NCBI RefSeq assembly: GCF_900101755.1
Contig: NZ_FNAE01000003.1
Coordinates: 152,715 to 216,714, forward strand
DNA: 64,000 nt
Source: Ectopseudomonas alcaliphila
Lineage (GTDB): Bacteria > Pseudomonadota > Gammaproteobacteria > Pseudomonadales > Pseudomonadaceae
Reading direction: 5' to 3'
Below are positions 18,313-27,405 of the stretch, piece after piece; the first letter of the stretch is position 1, and each line of letters begins with the position of its first letter. A program made the translations under genes and the position numbers. The notes under the pieces were generated by a model. It searched no databases. It saw nothing but the letters and a program-made list of their open reading frames with translations, and was not told where the DNA came from.

Positions 18313-19686
18313 ATGCTTGGGAATTTGGGGCTTTTGCTGGGCTTGGCGCTACTTATCTTCATGGCGCTGCGCGGGGTGAACATATTCATCGCAGCGTTGC
18401 TGTGTTCGATTCTGGTGGCGCTCAGCAATGGCGTCGCCGTATCCGGTGCACTGCTCGAGCACTTTCCATTCGGCCCCTTGGGTGCATTTACCTTTGCTGG
18501 CAAGTTCTTCGTGCTGTTTCTCTGTGGTGCGATCTTCGGCAAGGTCATGGCTGCCAGCCAGGCGGCCAGCAGTATTGCTCAGGCCATTACCCGCGGCCTG
18601 GGTACGCAGCGCACGCTCTGGGTGGCGATGCTGGTGTGTGCGGTGCTCACCTATGGCGGGGTGGTGGTGTTCGTGGTGATCTTCACCATGTATCCGCTGG
18701 GTATCACGCTGATGCGCGAGGCCAATCTGCCCAAGCGGCTGTTCTGCGCCGCCACTGCGCTGGGGGCGGGAACCTTCACCATGACGGCCCTGCCTGGCTC
18801 GCCTTCGATTCACAACGTGATCGCAGCCAGCGCACTGGGTACCGACCTGTTCGCCGGCGCCTGGATTGGTCTGTTCGCATCGCTGGTGATGATCGGCCTG
18901 GGCATGGCCTACCTGCAGCGTGAATGGCGCCTGGCGCGCGAACGAGGCGAGGGGTTCGAGCCTAACGCGCAGGACGAGCGCATGCAGCAATTGGCTGGTG
19001 CGCCGGGTAGCGGGCCGCACTGGGGCATGGCATTGGTGCCGATCATCGTGGTGCTGGGGATCATTCTCCTGCCGCGCCTGCTCGCGCTGTCTGGTGCGGT
19101 TGTGCCGGGCGAGGGCGCGTTGGGTGGGCTGTTGGCCTTCAGTCAGTCGCAGCCGATTCTCTGGCCCAGCCTGGCCTTGGTGATCGCTACCGGTGTGGCT
19201 GTGCTGATGTTTTCGGCATTGCGCCGTAACACCTTCGGCTTGCTGGGGCAGGGGGCGGATGATGCGATCATGCCGCTGCTGAACACCGCTGCGGTGATCG
19301 GCTTTGGCGGCGTCGTTACTCAGACAGCAGGTTTTGCCCAGTTCGCCCAATGGATACTGGAGGTGAATCTGCCGCCGCTGCTGTCGGTATTCGCTTCTGT
19401 GAGCGTGGTATCGGGCATCGTCGGCTCCTCATCCGGCGGCCTGCAGATTTTCATGCAGACGCTGGCTCCGCGTTATCTGGAGATGGGGGTGGAACCTGAG
19501 GTGCTGCACCGTATCGCCACTATCACCGCTGGCGGGCTGGATTCGCTGCCGCACTGCGGCGCGGTGATCGCGATGCTGATGATCATGGGGCTGACGCACA
19601 AGCAGGCATACAAGGACATCTTTGTCATCACGGTGCTGATTCCGGTTATTGCGGCCTTGCTCTGCATCGCCTTGTTGAGCTTCTGA
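18313..19686 (+). CDS. GntP-family permease
   Basis: A 457-residue inner membrane transporter with about 12 hydrophobic segments. It starts GLLLGLALLIFMALRGVNIFIAALL, and has the GxxFG region LFLCGAIFGKVMAASQAASSIA, the TMTALPGSPSIHNVIAASALGTD loop and the HCGAVIAMLMIMGLTHKQAYKD end, all GntP-like. ATG 18313 is preferred over the ATG at 18307 because GAGGGG is then six bases upstream. GntP members carry gluconate, hydroxybutyrate or other hydroxy acids; the substrate is not clear here, and no kinase or dehydrogenase is adjacent. Confidence 0.88.
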   Translation: MLGNLGLLLGLALLIFMALRGVNIFIAALLCSILVALSNGVAVSGALLEHFPFGPLGAFTFAGKFFVLFLCGAIFGKVMAASQAASSIAQAITRGLGTQRTLWVAMLVCAVLTYGGVVVFVVIFTMYPLGITLMREANLPKRLFCAATALGAGTFTMTALPGSPSIHNVIAASALGTDLFAGAWIGLFASLVMIGLGMAYLQREWRLARERGEGFEPNAQDERMQQLAGAPGSGPHWGMALVPIIVVLGIILLPRLLALSGAVVPGEGALGGLLAFSQSQPILWPSLALVIATGVAVLMFSALRRNTFGLLGQGADDAIMPLLNTAAVIGFGGVVTQTAGFAQFAQWILEVNLPPLLSVFASVSVVSGIVGSSSGGLQIFMQTLAPRYLEMGVEPEVLHRIATITAGGLDSLPHCGAVIAMLMIMGLTHKQAYKDIFVITVLIPVIAALLCIALLSF

Positions 19687-19831
19687 TTGCTCGTGGCTGG
19701 GCGGTTCTGCGACTGATAAGCTTGGTCGATTGCGTAGGCGGAAGCGGGATGTGAATTTGCGCTTTTGCCAAAGCACCGGTATGAAGTAAAAACAGATGCG
19801 CCGCTAACGGTTTGCGGCTAGAGGAGTGAAG

Positions 19832-20104
19832 ATGAGCGAGGGGTTGTCCATCCACCATGACCAGACGAGTCACCAGTTCGTGACGACTGTCGATGGTGAT
19901 CGTGCCTATCTGGCCTATATGGATCTGGGCAAGCAGACGCTGGACATCTATCGCACCTTCGTACCCAATACCCTGCGCGGGCGTGGCATCGCCGCCGCGC
20001 TGACCGAGCATGCCCTGCAGTACGCCGAAGGCAAGGGCTACACGGTGATTCCGTCCTGCTCCTATGTCGAGCGCTACATGGAGCGCCGTTCGCGCCACCA
20101 GTAG
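19832..20104 (+). CDS. Small GNAT-like N-acetyltransferase (YidJ/YjdJ type)
   Basis: A 90-residue protein, the minimal one-domain GNAT type. The acetyl-CoA loop is TLRGRGIAAALTEHALQYAEGKGY, followed by the VIPSCSYVERYMERR end characteristic of the YjdJ group. AGAGGAG precedes ATG 19832; an upstream in-frame GTG at 19826 is inside that SD. The substrate is not known. It stands alone. Confidence 0.85.
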   Translation: MSEGLSIHHDQTSHQFVTTVDGDRAYLAYMDLGKQTLDIYRTFVPNTLRGRGIAAALTEHALQYAEGKGYTVIPSCSYVERYMERRSRHQ

Positions 20105-20143
20105 GATTCGGTTTGGAGAGTTACAGTCCGCGCTGATCGTCAT

Positions 20144-20161
20144 GGTGGGCTGAAGCCCACC
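20144..20161. repeat. Short palindromic repeat, family D
   Basis: GGTGGGC, TGAA, GCCCACC: a perfect 7-base inverted repeat of a kind often scattered in Pseudomonas intergenic DNA. Only one copy is in this window. Confidence 0.6.
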
Positions 20162-20182
20162 CTGCATGTGAATGCGGATACA

Positions 20183-20209
20183 AAAACGCCGGGCAATGCC
20201 CGGCGTTTT
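20183..20209. terminator. Bidirectional terminator between the GNAT gene and DAHP synthase
   Basis: AAAACGCCGGGC, AAT, GCCCGGCGTTTT: a perfect hairpin with A tract and T tract, suited to both strands, between two convergent genes. Confidence 0.93.
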
Positions 20210-20226
20210 CATTGTTGCTGCGGCCC

Positions 20227-21315
20227 TTAGCCGCGAGGGCGCTTGGGCAGTACGTCCTTGAGCTTGGCGTGCATGCTGCGCAGGCTCTTCTCGGTGGTAT
20301 CCCAGTCGATGCAGGCATCGGTGATGGATACGCCGTACTTGAGGTCGCACAGATTCTTCGGAATCGACTGGCTACCCCAGCCCAGGTGACTCTCGACCAT
20401 CAGACCGACGATGGAGTTGTTGCCCTCGAGAATCTGGTTGGCCACGTTCTCCAGCACCAGCGGCTGCAGGGCCGGGTCCTTGTTGGAGTTGGCGTGGCTG
20501 CAGTCGACCATGATGTTCGGGCGAATGCCGGCTTTTGTCAGTTCCTGCTCACAAATGGCAACGCTGACCGAATCGTAGTTGGGTTTGCCGTTGCCGCCAC
20601 GCAGTACCACATGGCCGTAGGCGTTGCCCTTGGTGGTGACGATGGAAACGCCGCCTTCCTGGTTGATGCCGAGGAAACGGTGCGGGCTGGAAACCGACTG
20701 CAGGGCGTTGATGGCCACGGTCAGGCCGCCGTCGGTGCCGTTCTTGAAGCCGACGGCCGAGGACAGGCCCGAGGCCATTTCCCGGTGGGTCTGGGATTCG
20801 GTGGTGCGTGCGCCGATGGCCGACCAGCTGATCAGGTCCTGCAGGTACTGTGGGGAAATCGGGTCGAGCGCCTCGGTGGCGGTGGGCAGGCCCATTTCCG
20901 CCAGGTCGCGCAGCAATTGACGACCGATGTGCAGGCCGTCCTGGATCTTGAACGAGTCGTCCAAGTACGGATCGTTGATCAGGCCTTTCCAGCCGACCGT
21001 GGTGCGCGGCTTCTCGAAGTACACGCGCATGACCAAAAACAGGCTATCGGACAGCTCGGCAGCCAGCACCTTGAGGCGCTCGGCATACTCGTGAGCGGCC
21101 TTGATGTCGTGGATGGAGCAGGGGCCGACGACCACGAACAGGCGATGATCCTTGCCGTCGAGGATGTCGCGTACCACCTGGCGACCATGGGCAACGGTCT
21201 TCAGTGCGGCATCTGTCAGGGGGATTTCGCGTTTGAGCTGATCGGGGGTGATCAGGGTTTCGTTGGAAGCGACGTTGAGGTCGTCGATCGGTAAATCAGC
21301 CATCGTGCTATTCAT
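20227..21315 (-). CDS. aroF: 3-deoxy-7-phosphoheptulonate (DAHP) synthase, class I
   Basis: A 362-residue enzyme for the first step of the shikimate pathway, joining PEP and erythrose 4-phosphate. Motifs include GPCSIHD, TTVGWKGL, the PTATEALDPISPQYLQDLISW region, the MVDCSHANSNKDP metal and substrate site and GLMVESHLGWGSQ. These are typical of the AroF/G/H group. An internal ATG at 21303 (MADLPIDDLNV) is an alternative start; neither has a strong SD. Which of phenylalanine, tyrosine or tryptophan inhibits it cannot be read with certainty, so the letter in the symbol is tentative. Confidence 0.93.
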   Translation of the reverse strand: MNSTMADLPIDDLNVASNETLITPDQLKREIPLTDAALKTVAHGRQVVRDILDGKDHRLFVVVGPCSIHDIKAAHEYAERLKVLAAELSDSLFLVMRVYFEKPRTTVGWKGLINDPYLDDSFKIQDGLHIGRQLLRDLAEMGLPTATEALDPISPQYLQDLISWSAIGARTTESQTHREMASGLSSAVGFKNGTDGGLTVAINALQSVSSPHRFLGINQEGGVSIVTTKGNAYGHVVLRGGNGKPNYDSVSVAICEQELTKAGIRPNIMVDCSHANSNKDPALQPLVLENVANQILEGNNSIVGLMVESHLGWGSQSIPKNLCDLKYGVSITDACIDWDTTEKSLRSMHAKLKDVLPKRPRG

Positions 21316-21448
21316 CGGGTCAGGTCGTCAGGTCACGGGTGCCGGCCGCCAGCGATCCCCTATGGCGGTGCACAGCTAGTTGGCGCAGGGGGGAGCCGAA
21401 CCTTAGCGCGTACAGGGCTGCGCGACAATGGGCGTTAAGTTCAATAAG

Positions 21449-21471
21449 CCTCATAGAGTGGCAGTATGAGG
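21449..21471. promoter_or_regulatory. Inverted repeat between DAHP synthase and PilZ genes
   Basis: CCTCATA and TATGAGG are perfect arms 9 bases apart in the 193-base gap upstream of the DAHP synthase start. It could be an operator or a weak hairpin. No homologous site is recognised. Confidence 0.3.
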
Positions 21472-21508
21472 TGGCTTGTTGCCCTCACTGATAGGGGCTG
21501 AGCCGTAT

Positions 21509-21922
21509 TCAGGCGAGATTGGGAAACTCGGCGGCATGCTTGGCGATCCAGTCCTGAGCACATTGCTCGATGGCCATGGGGTGGCCTGATGCCTGTTCCA
21601 GCTGTTGTCGGTAATGCTGGATCTGGCAAACCTGCTCGACCATGCGCGCGCGGAACAGGGTGTCTTCATCGAGAAAGGCGATGCCTACCAGATAATCGTT
21701 ATCCTGGCGCCGACACCAGGCCACCACGCCAGGGTAGCGCGCCTGATCGCCCAGTAGCGGGATACGCAGTTCGATCGAGGTGCCCCGGCGAAAGCCCCGC
21801 GACGAGTTGCATGCGACCCCGCCCAGGCTGATATTGTTCAGTCGCTGCCGGGGAATGCAGGCCTGTTTGCGCAGCACCAGTTCCACTGGCATGTCGCTTG
21901 GATGACGCAGAAACTTACGCAT
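21509..21922 (-). CDS. PilZ-domain protein
   Basis: A 137-residue protein beginning MRKFLRHPSDMPVEL. The PilZ signature is RHPSDMPVEL followed by NNISLGGVACNS (the D/NxSxxG element), with a beta-barrel continuation up to VGIAFLDED. PilZ domains bind cyclic di-GMP, but here the arginine pair of the usual RxxxR motif is poor (only RKFLRH), so binding is uncertain. The C-terminal 45 residues are helical. ATG 21922 is chosen because the domain starts there. Its start codon overlaps, on the opposite strand, that of the thioredoxin-like gene. Confidence 0.85.
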   Translation of the reverse strand: MRKFLRHPSDMPVELVLRKQACIPRQRLNNISLGGVACNSSRGFRRGTSIELRIPLLGDQARYPGVVAWCRRQDNDYLVGIAFLDEDTLFRARMVEQVCQIQHYRQQLEQASGHPMAIEQCAQDWIAKHAAEFPNLA

Positions 21923-22307
21923 GAACACCGACCTTGAATGCAGGCAAACTGATATCAGTGAGTTCAGTATAGCGACGCAACTGGAATTGACCGATCTGGA
22001 CGCCGACCGTCGTCTGCTCGATCTTCCCGGTACCTCGCTGTTAGTGTTCACAAGCACGGGCTGTGCCAGCTGCCGCTGGGCGCGCCAGGCCCTGCCTGGC
22101 ATGCAGCTTCCGGTCGAGCGCCTGTGCTGGATCGATGCCGGGCATAACGCCGGATTGGTGACGCGCTACGAGGTCTTTCATCTGCCCGCGCTTTTTCTGG
22201 TCAAGGACGGTCATTTCTTTGGCGCATTGCACGCACGCCTTACCCATTCCGATTTGCTAACCGCCATGGTCGAGGCTTTGCTTCGCCCGGCTGAGGAGCT
22301 TCCCTGA
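21921..22307 (+). CDS. Thioredoxin-like protein
   Basis: A 128-residue protein with a thioredoxin fold. SLLVFTSTGCASCRWARQALP contains the redox CASC motif at about residues 51-54, not the usual CGPC. The later FHLPALFLVKDG segment holds the cis-proline. It has no signal peptide, so it is likely cytoplasmic. ATG 21921 has no strong SD. The stop overlaps the next start by one base (TGATG), coupling it to the reductase gene. Confidence 0.8.
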   Translation: MNTDLECRQTDISEFSIATQLELTDLDADRRLLDLPGTSLLVFTSTGCASCRWARQALPGMQLPVERLCWIDAGHNAGLVTRYEVFHLPALFLVKDGHFFGALHARLTHSDLLTAMVEALLRPAEELP

Positions 22308-23263
22308 TGTCCCAATCCCCCGCGCCGCGTATCGGCATCATCGGCACCGGCGCCATTGGCGGTTTCTACGGAATGCTGCTGGCACGTGCCGGCCATGACG
22401 TGCACTTTCTGCTGCGCAGCGAATACGCCGCCGTTATCGAGCGCGGCCTGCAACTGAACAGCGCCGTACAGGGTGTTTTGCATCTGGAATCGGTGCAGGC
22501 CTATCAGCATATCGACGATATGCCGCCGTGCGATTGGCTGCTGGTGGGCGCCAAGACCACGGCGAATGCCGAGCTGGCACCGCTGATCGCCAAGGCGGCA
22601 GCGCCCGCTGCCAAGGTGGTGCTGCTGCAGAATGGCCTGGCGGTGGAGGACGAATTGCGTCCGCTGTTGCACAACGATCTGCATCTGCTGGGTGGGCTCT
22701 GCTACATCTGCGTTCACCGCAGTGCGCCAGGGGTGATCGAGCATCAGGCCCTGGGGGCGATCAACCTGGCCTATCACTCCGGGCCTCTTACCGACGATGA
22801 GTCTCGGCTGGCGCTGGTCGAGGAGGGTGCCAGCTTGTTGCGCAGCACCGGCCTGGATTCGGCGGCGATGCGCGATCTGGCGCAGACGCGCTGGCAGAAG
22901 CTGGTGTGGAATATCCCTTATAACGGCCTGTCGGTGCTGCTCGATGCCGATACGCGGCGCCTGATGGGTAATCCCGACAGCCGCGCGCTGATCGCTGACA
23001 TGATGCAGGAGGTAGTACAGGTCGCTCAGGCGCTGGGCTACGCCATGCCGGACAGCTATGCGGACAAATTGCTGGCCGCCACGCAGCGCATGCCTGATTA
23101 CCTGCCGAGCATGTACCACGATTTCGCCCAGGGGCGCCCGGCCGAGCTGCATGCCATTTACGAGGCGCCGCTGGCGGCTGCGGACGCAGTGGGTTTCGCT
23201 ATGCCCAAGGTGCGCGCCCTGTATCAGGCGCTTCGGTTCATTCAGGCTCGCCAGGAGGCCTAA
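22307..23263 (+). CDS. 2-dehydropantoate 2-reductase-like protein
   Basis: A 318-residue NADPH-dependent reductase of the PanE/ApbA family. The N-terminal Rossmann motif is IGIIGTGAIGGFYGMLLARAG. The GAKTTANAELAP segment and LLQNGLAVED are family features, as is the KLVWNIPYNGLSVLLD segment with the catalytic Lys/Asn region. PanE reduces ketopantoate for pantothenate and CoA synthesis; pseudomonads carry several paralogues, so this one may act on another keto acid. It is translationally coupled to the upstream thioredoxin-like gene and followed, two bases later, by the nucleotidase gene. Confidence 0.85.
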   Translation: MSQSPAPRIGIIGTGAIGGFYGMLLARAGHDVHFLLRSEYAAVIERGLQLNSAVQGVLHLESVQAYQHIDDMPPCDWLLVGAKTTANAELAPLIAKAAAPAAKVVLLQNGLAVEDELRPLLHNDLHLLGGLCYICVHRSAPGVIEHQALGAINLAYHSGPLTDDESRLALVEEGASLLRSTGLDSAAMRDLAQTRWQKLVWNIPYNGLSVLLDADTRRLMGNPDSRALIADMMQEVVQVAQALGYAMPDSYADKLLAATQRMPDYLPSMYHDFAQGRPAELHAIYEAPLAAADAVGFAMPKVRALYQALRFIQARQEA

Positions 23264-23265
23264 GC

Positions 23266-24171
23266 ATGGGTAAGGGACTGGGGGACAAACTGGTGCTGGC
23301 GATTTCCTCGCGAGCGCTGTTCGATCTGAGCGAGAGCCACCAGATCTATGAAAGCGAAGGGGTCGAGGCCTATCGCCGCTATCAGATCGAACACGAAGAC
23401 GAAGTGCTGATGCCGGGCGATGCCTTCCCGCTGGTGGAGAAGCTGCTTGGCCTGAATACGCGGCTCAGCGAGCAGCGCGTGGAAGTCATCCTGGTGTCGC
23501 GCAACAGTGCCGATACCGGGTTGCGTGCGTTCAACTCGATCCAGCACTACGGGCTCGGCATTTCTCGCGCCGCTTTCGTCGGCGGTCGTAGCCCTGATCC
23601 TTATCTGGCGGCCTTTGGCTGCCATCTGTTTCTGTCTACCCACGCCGACGATGTGCGCAACGCACTGAAAGCCGGTTTTGGGGCGGCGACGCTGCTTTCC
23701 GGTGGCGCGCGGCGAGCGAACAGCAACGAGCTGCGTATCGCCTTCGATGGCGATGCCGTACTGTTTTCCGATGACTCCGAGCGCGTTTACCAGAGTGGCG
23801 GCCTCAACGCCTTTCAGGATCACGAACGCGAATCTGCTCGGCAGGCCTTGCCGGGCGGCCCGTTCAAGCCGTTTCTCGCCGCCTTGCATGCGCTGCAGCA
23901 AGAATTTCCCGAAGCAGACTGCCCGATCCGTACGGCGTTGGTTACAGCCCGTTCGGCGCCTGCACATGAGCGCGTGATCCGCACCCTGCGTGAGTGGAGC
24001 ATTCGCCTGGATGAATCCTTCTTCCTCGGCGGGCTGGACAAGTCGGCGGTACTCGAAGCCTTCGCCGCCGATGTGTTCTTCGATGACCAGACCGGGCACT
24101 GCGAAAAGGCTCGCCAGGTGGTCGCGACCGGTCATGTACCCCATGGCGTCAGCAACGAGTTACTGCCCTGA
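23266..24171 (+). CDS. 5'-nucleotidase (cytosolic type I family)
   Basis: A 301-residue cytosolic phosphatase of the 5_nucleotid family, HAD-like. The catalytic motif is RIAFDGDAVLFSDDSE (nucleophilic Asp), with later TALVTARSAPAHERV and the DKSAVLEAFAADVFFDDQ metal-binding segment. It would remove 5' phosphate from nucleoside monophosphates. The ATG at 23266 has GGAGG ten bases upstream. It is probably cotranscribed with the reductase gene; no functional link is evident. Confidence 0.87.
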   Translation: MGKGLGDKLVLAISSRALFDLSESHQIYESEGVEAYRRYQIEHEDEVLMPGDAFPLVEKLLGLNTRLSEQRVEVILVSRNSADTGLRAFNSIQHYGLGISRAAFVGGRSPDPYLAAFGCHLFLSTHADDVRNALKAGFGAATLLSGGARRANSNELRIAFDGDAVLFSDDSERVYQSGGLNAFQDHERESARQALPGGPFKPFLAALHALQQEFPEADCPIRTALVTARSAPAHERVIRTLREWSIRLDESFFLGGLDKSAVLEAFAADVFFDDQTGHCEKARQVVATGHVPHGVSNELLP

Positions 24172-24183
24172 GTCTGAGCCTGC

Positions 24184-24203
24184 GCAGGCGTCCAAGCGCC
24201 TGC
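24184..24203 (+). terminator. Stem-loop after the nucleotidase gene
   Basis: GCAGGCG and CGCCTGC are perfect arms around a 6-base loop, 12 bases after the stop. No T run follows, so termination is uncertain. Confidence 0.35.
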
Positions 24204-24300
24204 ATATAGCCATTCGTCCTAAATAACGCTGCCGATCTTGCTTTGTCTGATGCGCTGCTAAGCTCAATCAAGGGCCTGCGCCAGCAGTCGAGGAGGCCGT

Positions 24301-24801
24301 GTGATCCGCTCGATACTCTATGCCACCGATCTGGGGCTTTATGCCTCCTATGTGCTGCAGCACGCCCTCGCCATGAGCCGCAGCTTCAAGGCCGATCTGT
24401 ATGTGGTGCACGCCGTTGAACCCATGGGCTTGTTCGCCGAGTCCGTGTTGCAGACCTATCTGGATGAGGAAACCCTCGGGGAGCTCCGACGCAATGGGCT
24501 GAGCACGGTCATGGCCAGTATCGAGCAGCGTGTGCTCGAGGGCTTTCGCGATGAACTGGGTGATGGTCAGCAGGATCTTCAGTTGATTCGTGCCGTGCGG
24601 GTGCTTCAGGGGGATCCGCCTGCGGTGATTCTTGAGGAGGCGCAGAAACTTGGGGTGGATCTGCTGGTCGTAGGCAGTCACAGCCACGGTGCGGACCTGG
24701 CCGTGCCGCTGGGACGCACCGCAGCACGTATCGTGCAGTTGTCGGAGGCGCCGGTGTATCTGGTGCCCATGCTGCAACACCGTGGACACGGGGATTTGTA
24801 A
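24301..24801 (+). CDS. Universal stress protein (UspA family)
   Basis: A 166-residue cytoplasmic protein. It begins VIRSILYATDLGLYASYVLQHALAMS, where the first acidic residue contacts ATP in the family, and contains LLVVGSHSHGADLAVPLGRTAARIVQLSEAPVYLV, the GSxxxG-like ATP-binding region. The start is GTG 24301, with AGGAGG six bases before. Its role in stress survival is inferred from the family only. Confidence 0.9.
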   Translation: MIRSILYATDLGLYASYVLQHALAMSRSFKADLYVVHAVEPMGLFAESVLQTYLDEETLGELRRNGLSTVMASIEQRVLEGFRDELGDGQQDLQLIRAVRVLQGDPPAVILEEAQKLGVDLLVVGSHSHGADLAVPLGRTAARIVQLSEAPVYLVPMLQHRGHGDL

Positions 24802-24837
24802 AAGGGGGCTAATAAAACGTTCTAGGATGTTTGATTA

Positions 24838-24853
24838 AACCAATAATATGGTT
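24838..24853. promoter_or_regulatory. Inverted repeat upstream of cysB
   Basis: AACCA, ATAATA, TGGTT: perfect 5-base arms with 6-base spacer, in an AT-rich stretch 51 bases before the cysB start. LysR proteins typically bind such a place in their own promoter; autoregulation is inference. Confidence 0.35.
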
Positions 24854-24895
24854 ATATACGGCATTGGCAGTTGTTGGCCTGCCTTACTGCTCTGA

Positions 24896-25879
<984 letters not shown>

Positions 25880-25890
25880 AGCAGCATGGA

Positions 25891-25926
25891 AACGAAACAT
25901 GGCGCCCAAGGGCGCCATGTTTCGTT
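25891..25926. terminator. Bidirectional terminator between cysB and the CysH-like gene
   Basis: A perfect inverted repeat with 17-base arms (AACGAAACATGGCGCCC and its complement) and a two-base spacer. The centre is GC-rich and each arm has an A/T-rich foot. Confidence 0.85.
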
Positions 25927-25940
25927 GTGGCCACCGCAGA

Positions 25941-26561
25941 TCAGTGACTCAGGTGCAGGCCGCACTCGCGATTGTCTTCACCCTTGGTCGGGTCGAAGTA
26001 ATCGAACTCGTTCGGCAGGTCGTGGGCGACCAGGTACTGGTAGAGGTCCTTGGAGGACCAGTGCAGCAGCGGGGCGACCTTGATCAGGCCATCCGGGTTG
26101 ATGCTGATCGGGTCCATTTGCGCGCGTACGGCGGTGTCGGTCGCGCGCAGGGCGGTGAACCAGACGCTCGGTGCGGTCTCGCGCAGGGCGCGGGCGAAGG
26201 GCTCGAGCTTCACTTCCTCGGTGAACGCGGCATGACGCGGATCATCCAGGCCTGGCACCGGGCCGTCGATGGCTTCGCGGTGCGCGCGTGAGCGCTTGGG
26301 CAGGTAGGTGATCAGGTTGAGGTTTAGCTTGCGCGCCACTTCATCGGCGAAACGATAAGTGGCGTCGGTGTTGTAACCGCTGTCCATCCAGACCACCGGG
26401 ATATCCGGTTTGACCTGGCTGACCATGTGCAGGATCACCGCTTCGAACGGGCGGAAGTTGGTGGTGCAAATGGCGGGTTTGCCCAGTCCGATGGCCCACT
26501 GAACCAGTTTTTCAGGCTGGTTGCCGAGTTCGGCATTGAGCGTGTCCAGGTCGAGTTCCAT
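25941..26561 (-). CDS. cysH: Short PAPS/APS reductase-like protein (CysH family)
   Basis: A 206-residue protein clearly related to CysH: TYRFADEVARKLNLNLITYLPKR, WFTALRATDT, LLHWSSKDLYQYL, and the closing ECGLH whose Cys is the catalytic residue of the family. The usual Pseudomonas CysH is an iron-sulfur APS reductase of about 267 residues. This protein has only two cysteines in the whole chain, so no CC...CxxC cluster site exists. The PP-loop (E. coli SSSFGIQ) is replaced by TTNFRPFE, and the loop before ECGLH is shortened by some 40 residues. It may be a PAPS-specific reductase, or a distinct activity; the gene symbol is by position and similarity only. Confidence 0.75.
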   Translation of the reverse strand: MELDLDTLNAELGNQPEKLVQWAIGLGKPAICTTNFRPFEAVILHMVSQVKPDIPVVWMDSGYNTDATYRFADEVARKLNLNLITYLPKRSRAHREAIDGPVPGLDDPRHAAFTEEVKLEPFARALRETAPSVWFTALRATDTAVRAQMDPISINPDGLIKVAPLLHWSSKDLYQYLVAHDLPNEFDYFDPTKGEDNRECGLHLSH

Positions 26562-26647
26562 GCTGAGGACTCCAGATCGTGTGCGTGAGGGCGCGATGGT
26601 AGCAAAGGCCGGTTATGCTGCTAAATAACTAAGGCTGTTATTGTCCT

Positions 26648-26665
26648 TTCTTATTGTTATAAGAA
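26648..26665. promoter_or_regulatory. Candidate CysB-type site between cysH-like gene and thrH
   Basis: TTCTTAT, TGTT, ATAAGAA: perfect 7-base arms 86 bases before the cysH-like start. It resembles the AT-rich TTAT/ATAA half-sites of CysB-dependent promoters. The adjacent cysB gene makes this attractive, but the match is not diagnostic. Confidence 0.4.
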
Positions 26666-26736
26666 GGCCCGATTGCGTGGGGCAGGCCCAGCGGCTAGAG
26701 TGCCGGCTCCTTTTTGGCTCAACCGAGGAGTGGCCT

Positions 26737-27354
26737 GTGGAAATCGCGTGTCTCGACCTGGAAGGCGTACTGGTCCCGGAAATCTGGATCGCCTTTGCGG
26801 AAAAAACCGGCATCGAGTCGCTCAAGGCGACCACCCGTGACATTCCCGATTACGACGTGCTGATGCAGCAGCGCCTGCGCATTCTCGATGAGCACGGCCT
26901 GAAGCTGAAGGACATCCAGGACGTGATTGCCACGCTGAAGCCGCTCGATGGCGCGGTGGAATTCGTCGACTGGCTGCGTGAGCGTTTCCAGGTGGTGATT
27001 CTCTCCGACACCTTCTACGAGTTCTCCCAACCGCTGATGCGTCAGCTCGGTTTCCCGACCCTGCTGTGCCACCGCCTGATCACCGACGACAACGACCGCG
27101 TGGTCAGCTACCAGCTGCGCCAGAAGGACCCCAAGCGTCAGTCGGTCATCGCCTTCAAGAGTCTGTACTACCGGGTGATCGCGGCAGGCGACTCGTATAA
27201 CGACACCACGATGCTCAGCGAAGCCCATGCCGGCATCCTCTTTCATGCGCCTGAAAACGTGATTCGCGAGTTTCCGCAGTTCCCGGCGGTGCACACCTTC
27301 GAAGCGCTCAAGCAAGAGTTCCTCAAGGCCTCGAACCGCAAGCTGAGCCTGTAA
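26737..27354 (+). CDS. thrH: Phosphoserine/homoserine phosphotransferase ThrH
   Basis: A 205-residue HAD-superfamily enzyme, the exact length of the P. aeruginosa protein. The catalytic motif is CLDLEGVLVPE (nucleophilic Asp), and later motifs are VVILSDTFYEF and IAAGDSYNDTTMLSEA. ThrH dephosphorylates phosphoserine and can pass the phosphate to homoserine, linking serine and threonine synthesis. The start is GTG 26737, with GAGGAG upstream; a longer open frame upstream has no homology. It is followed by a strong terminator. Confidence 0.95.
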   Translation: MEIACLDLEGVLVPEIWIAFAEKTGIESLKATTRDIPDYDVLMQQRLRILDEHGLKLKDIQDVIATLKPLDGAVEFVDWLRERFQVVILSDTFYEFSQPLMRQLGFPTLLCHRLITDDNDRVVSYQLRQKDPKRQSVIAFKSLYYRVIAAGDSYNDTTMLSEAHAGILFHAPENVIREFPQFPAVHTFEALKQEFLKASNRKLSL

Positions 27355-27365
27355 GGGCGACGCAT

Positions 27366-27394
27366 GAAAACGCCGCGATTTCGCGGCGTTTTTC
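27366..27394. terminator. Terminator between thrH and pabB
   Basis: AAAACGCCGCG, ATT, CGCGGCGTTTTT: perfect hairpin with A and T tracts between convergent genes, so it can serve both. Confidence 0.92.
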
Positions 27395-27405
27395 GTTTTG
27401 ATCGC

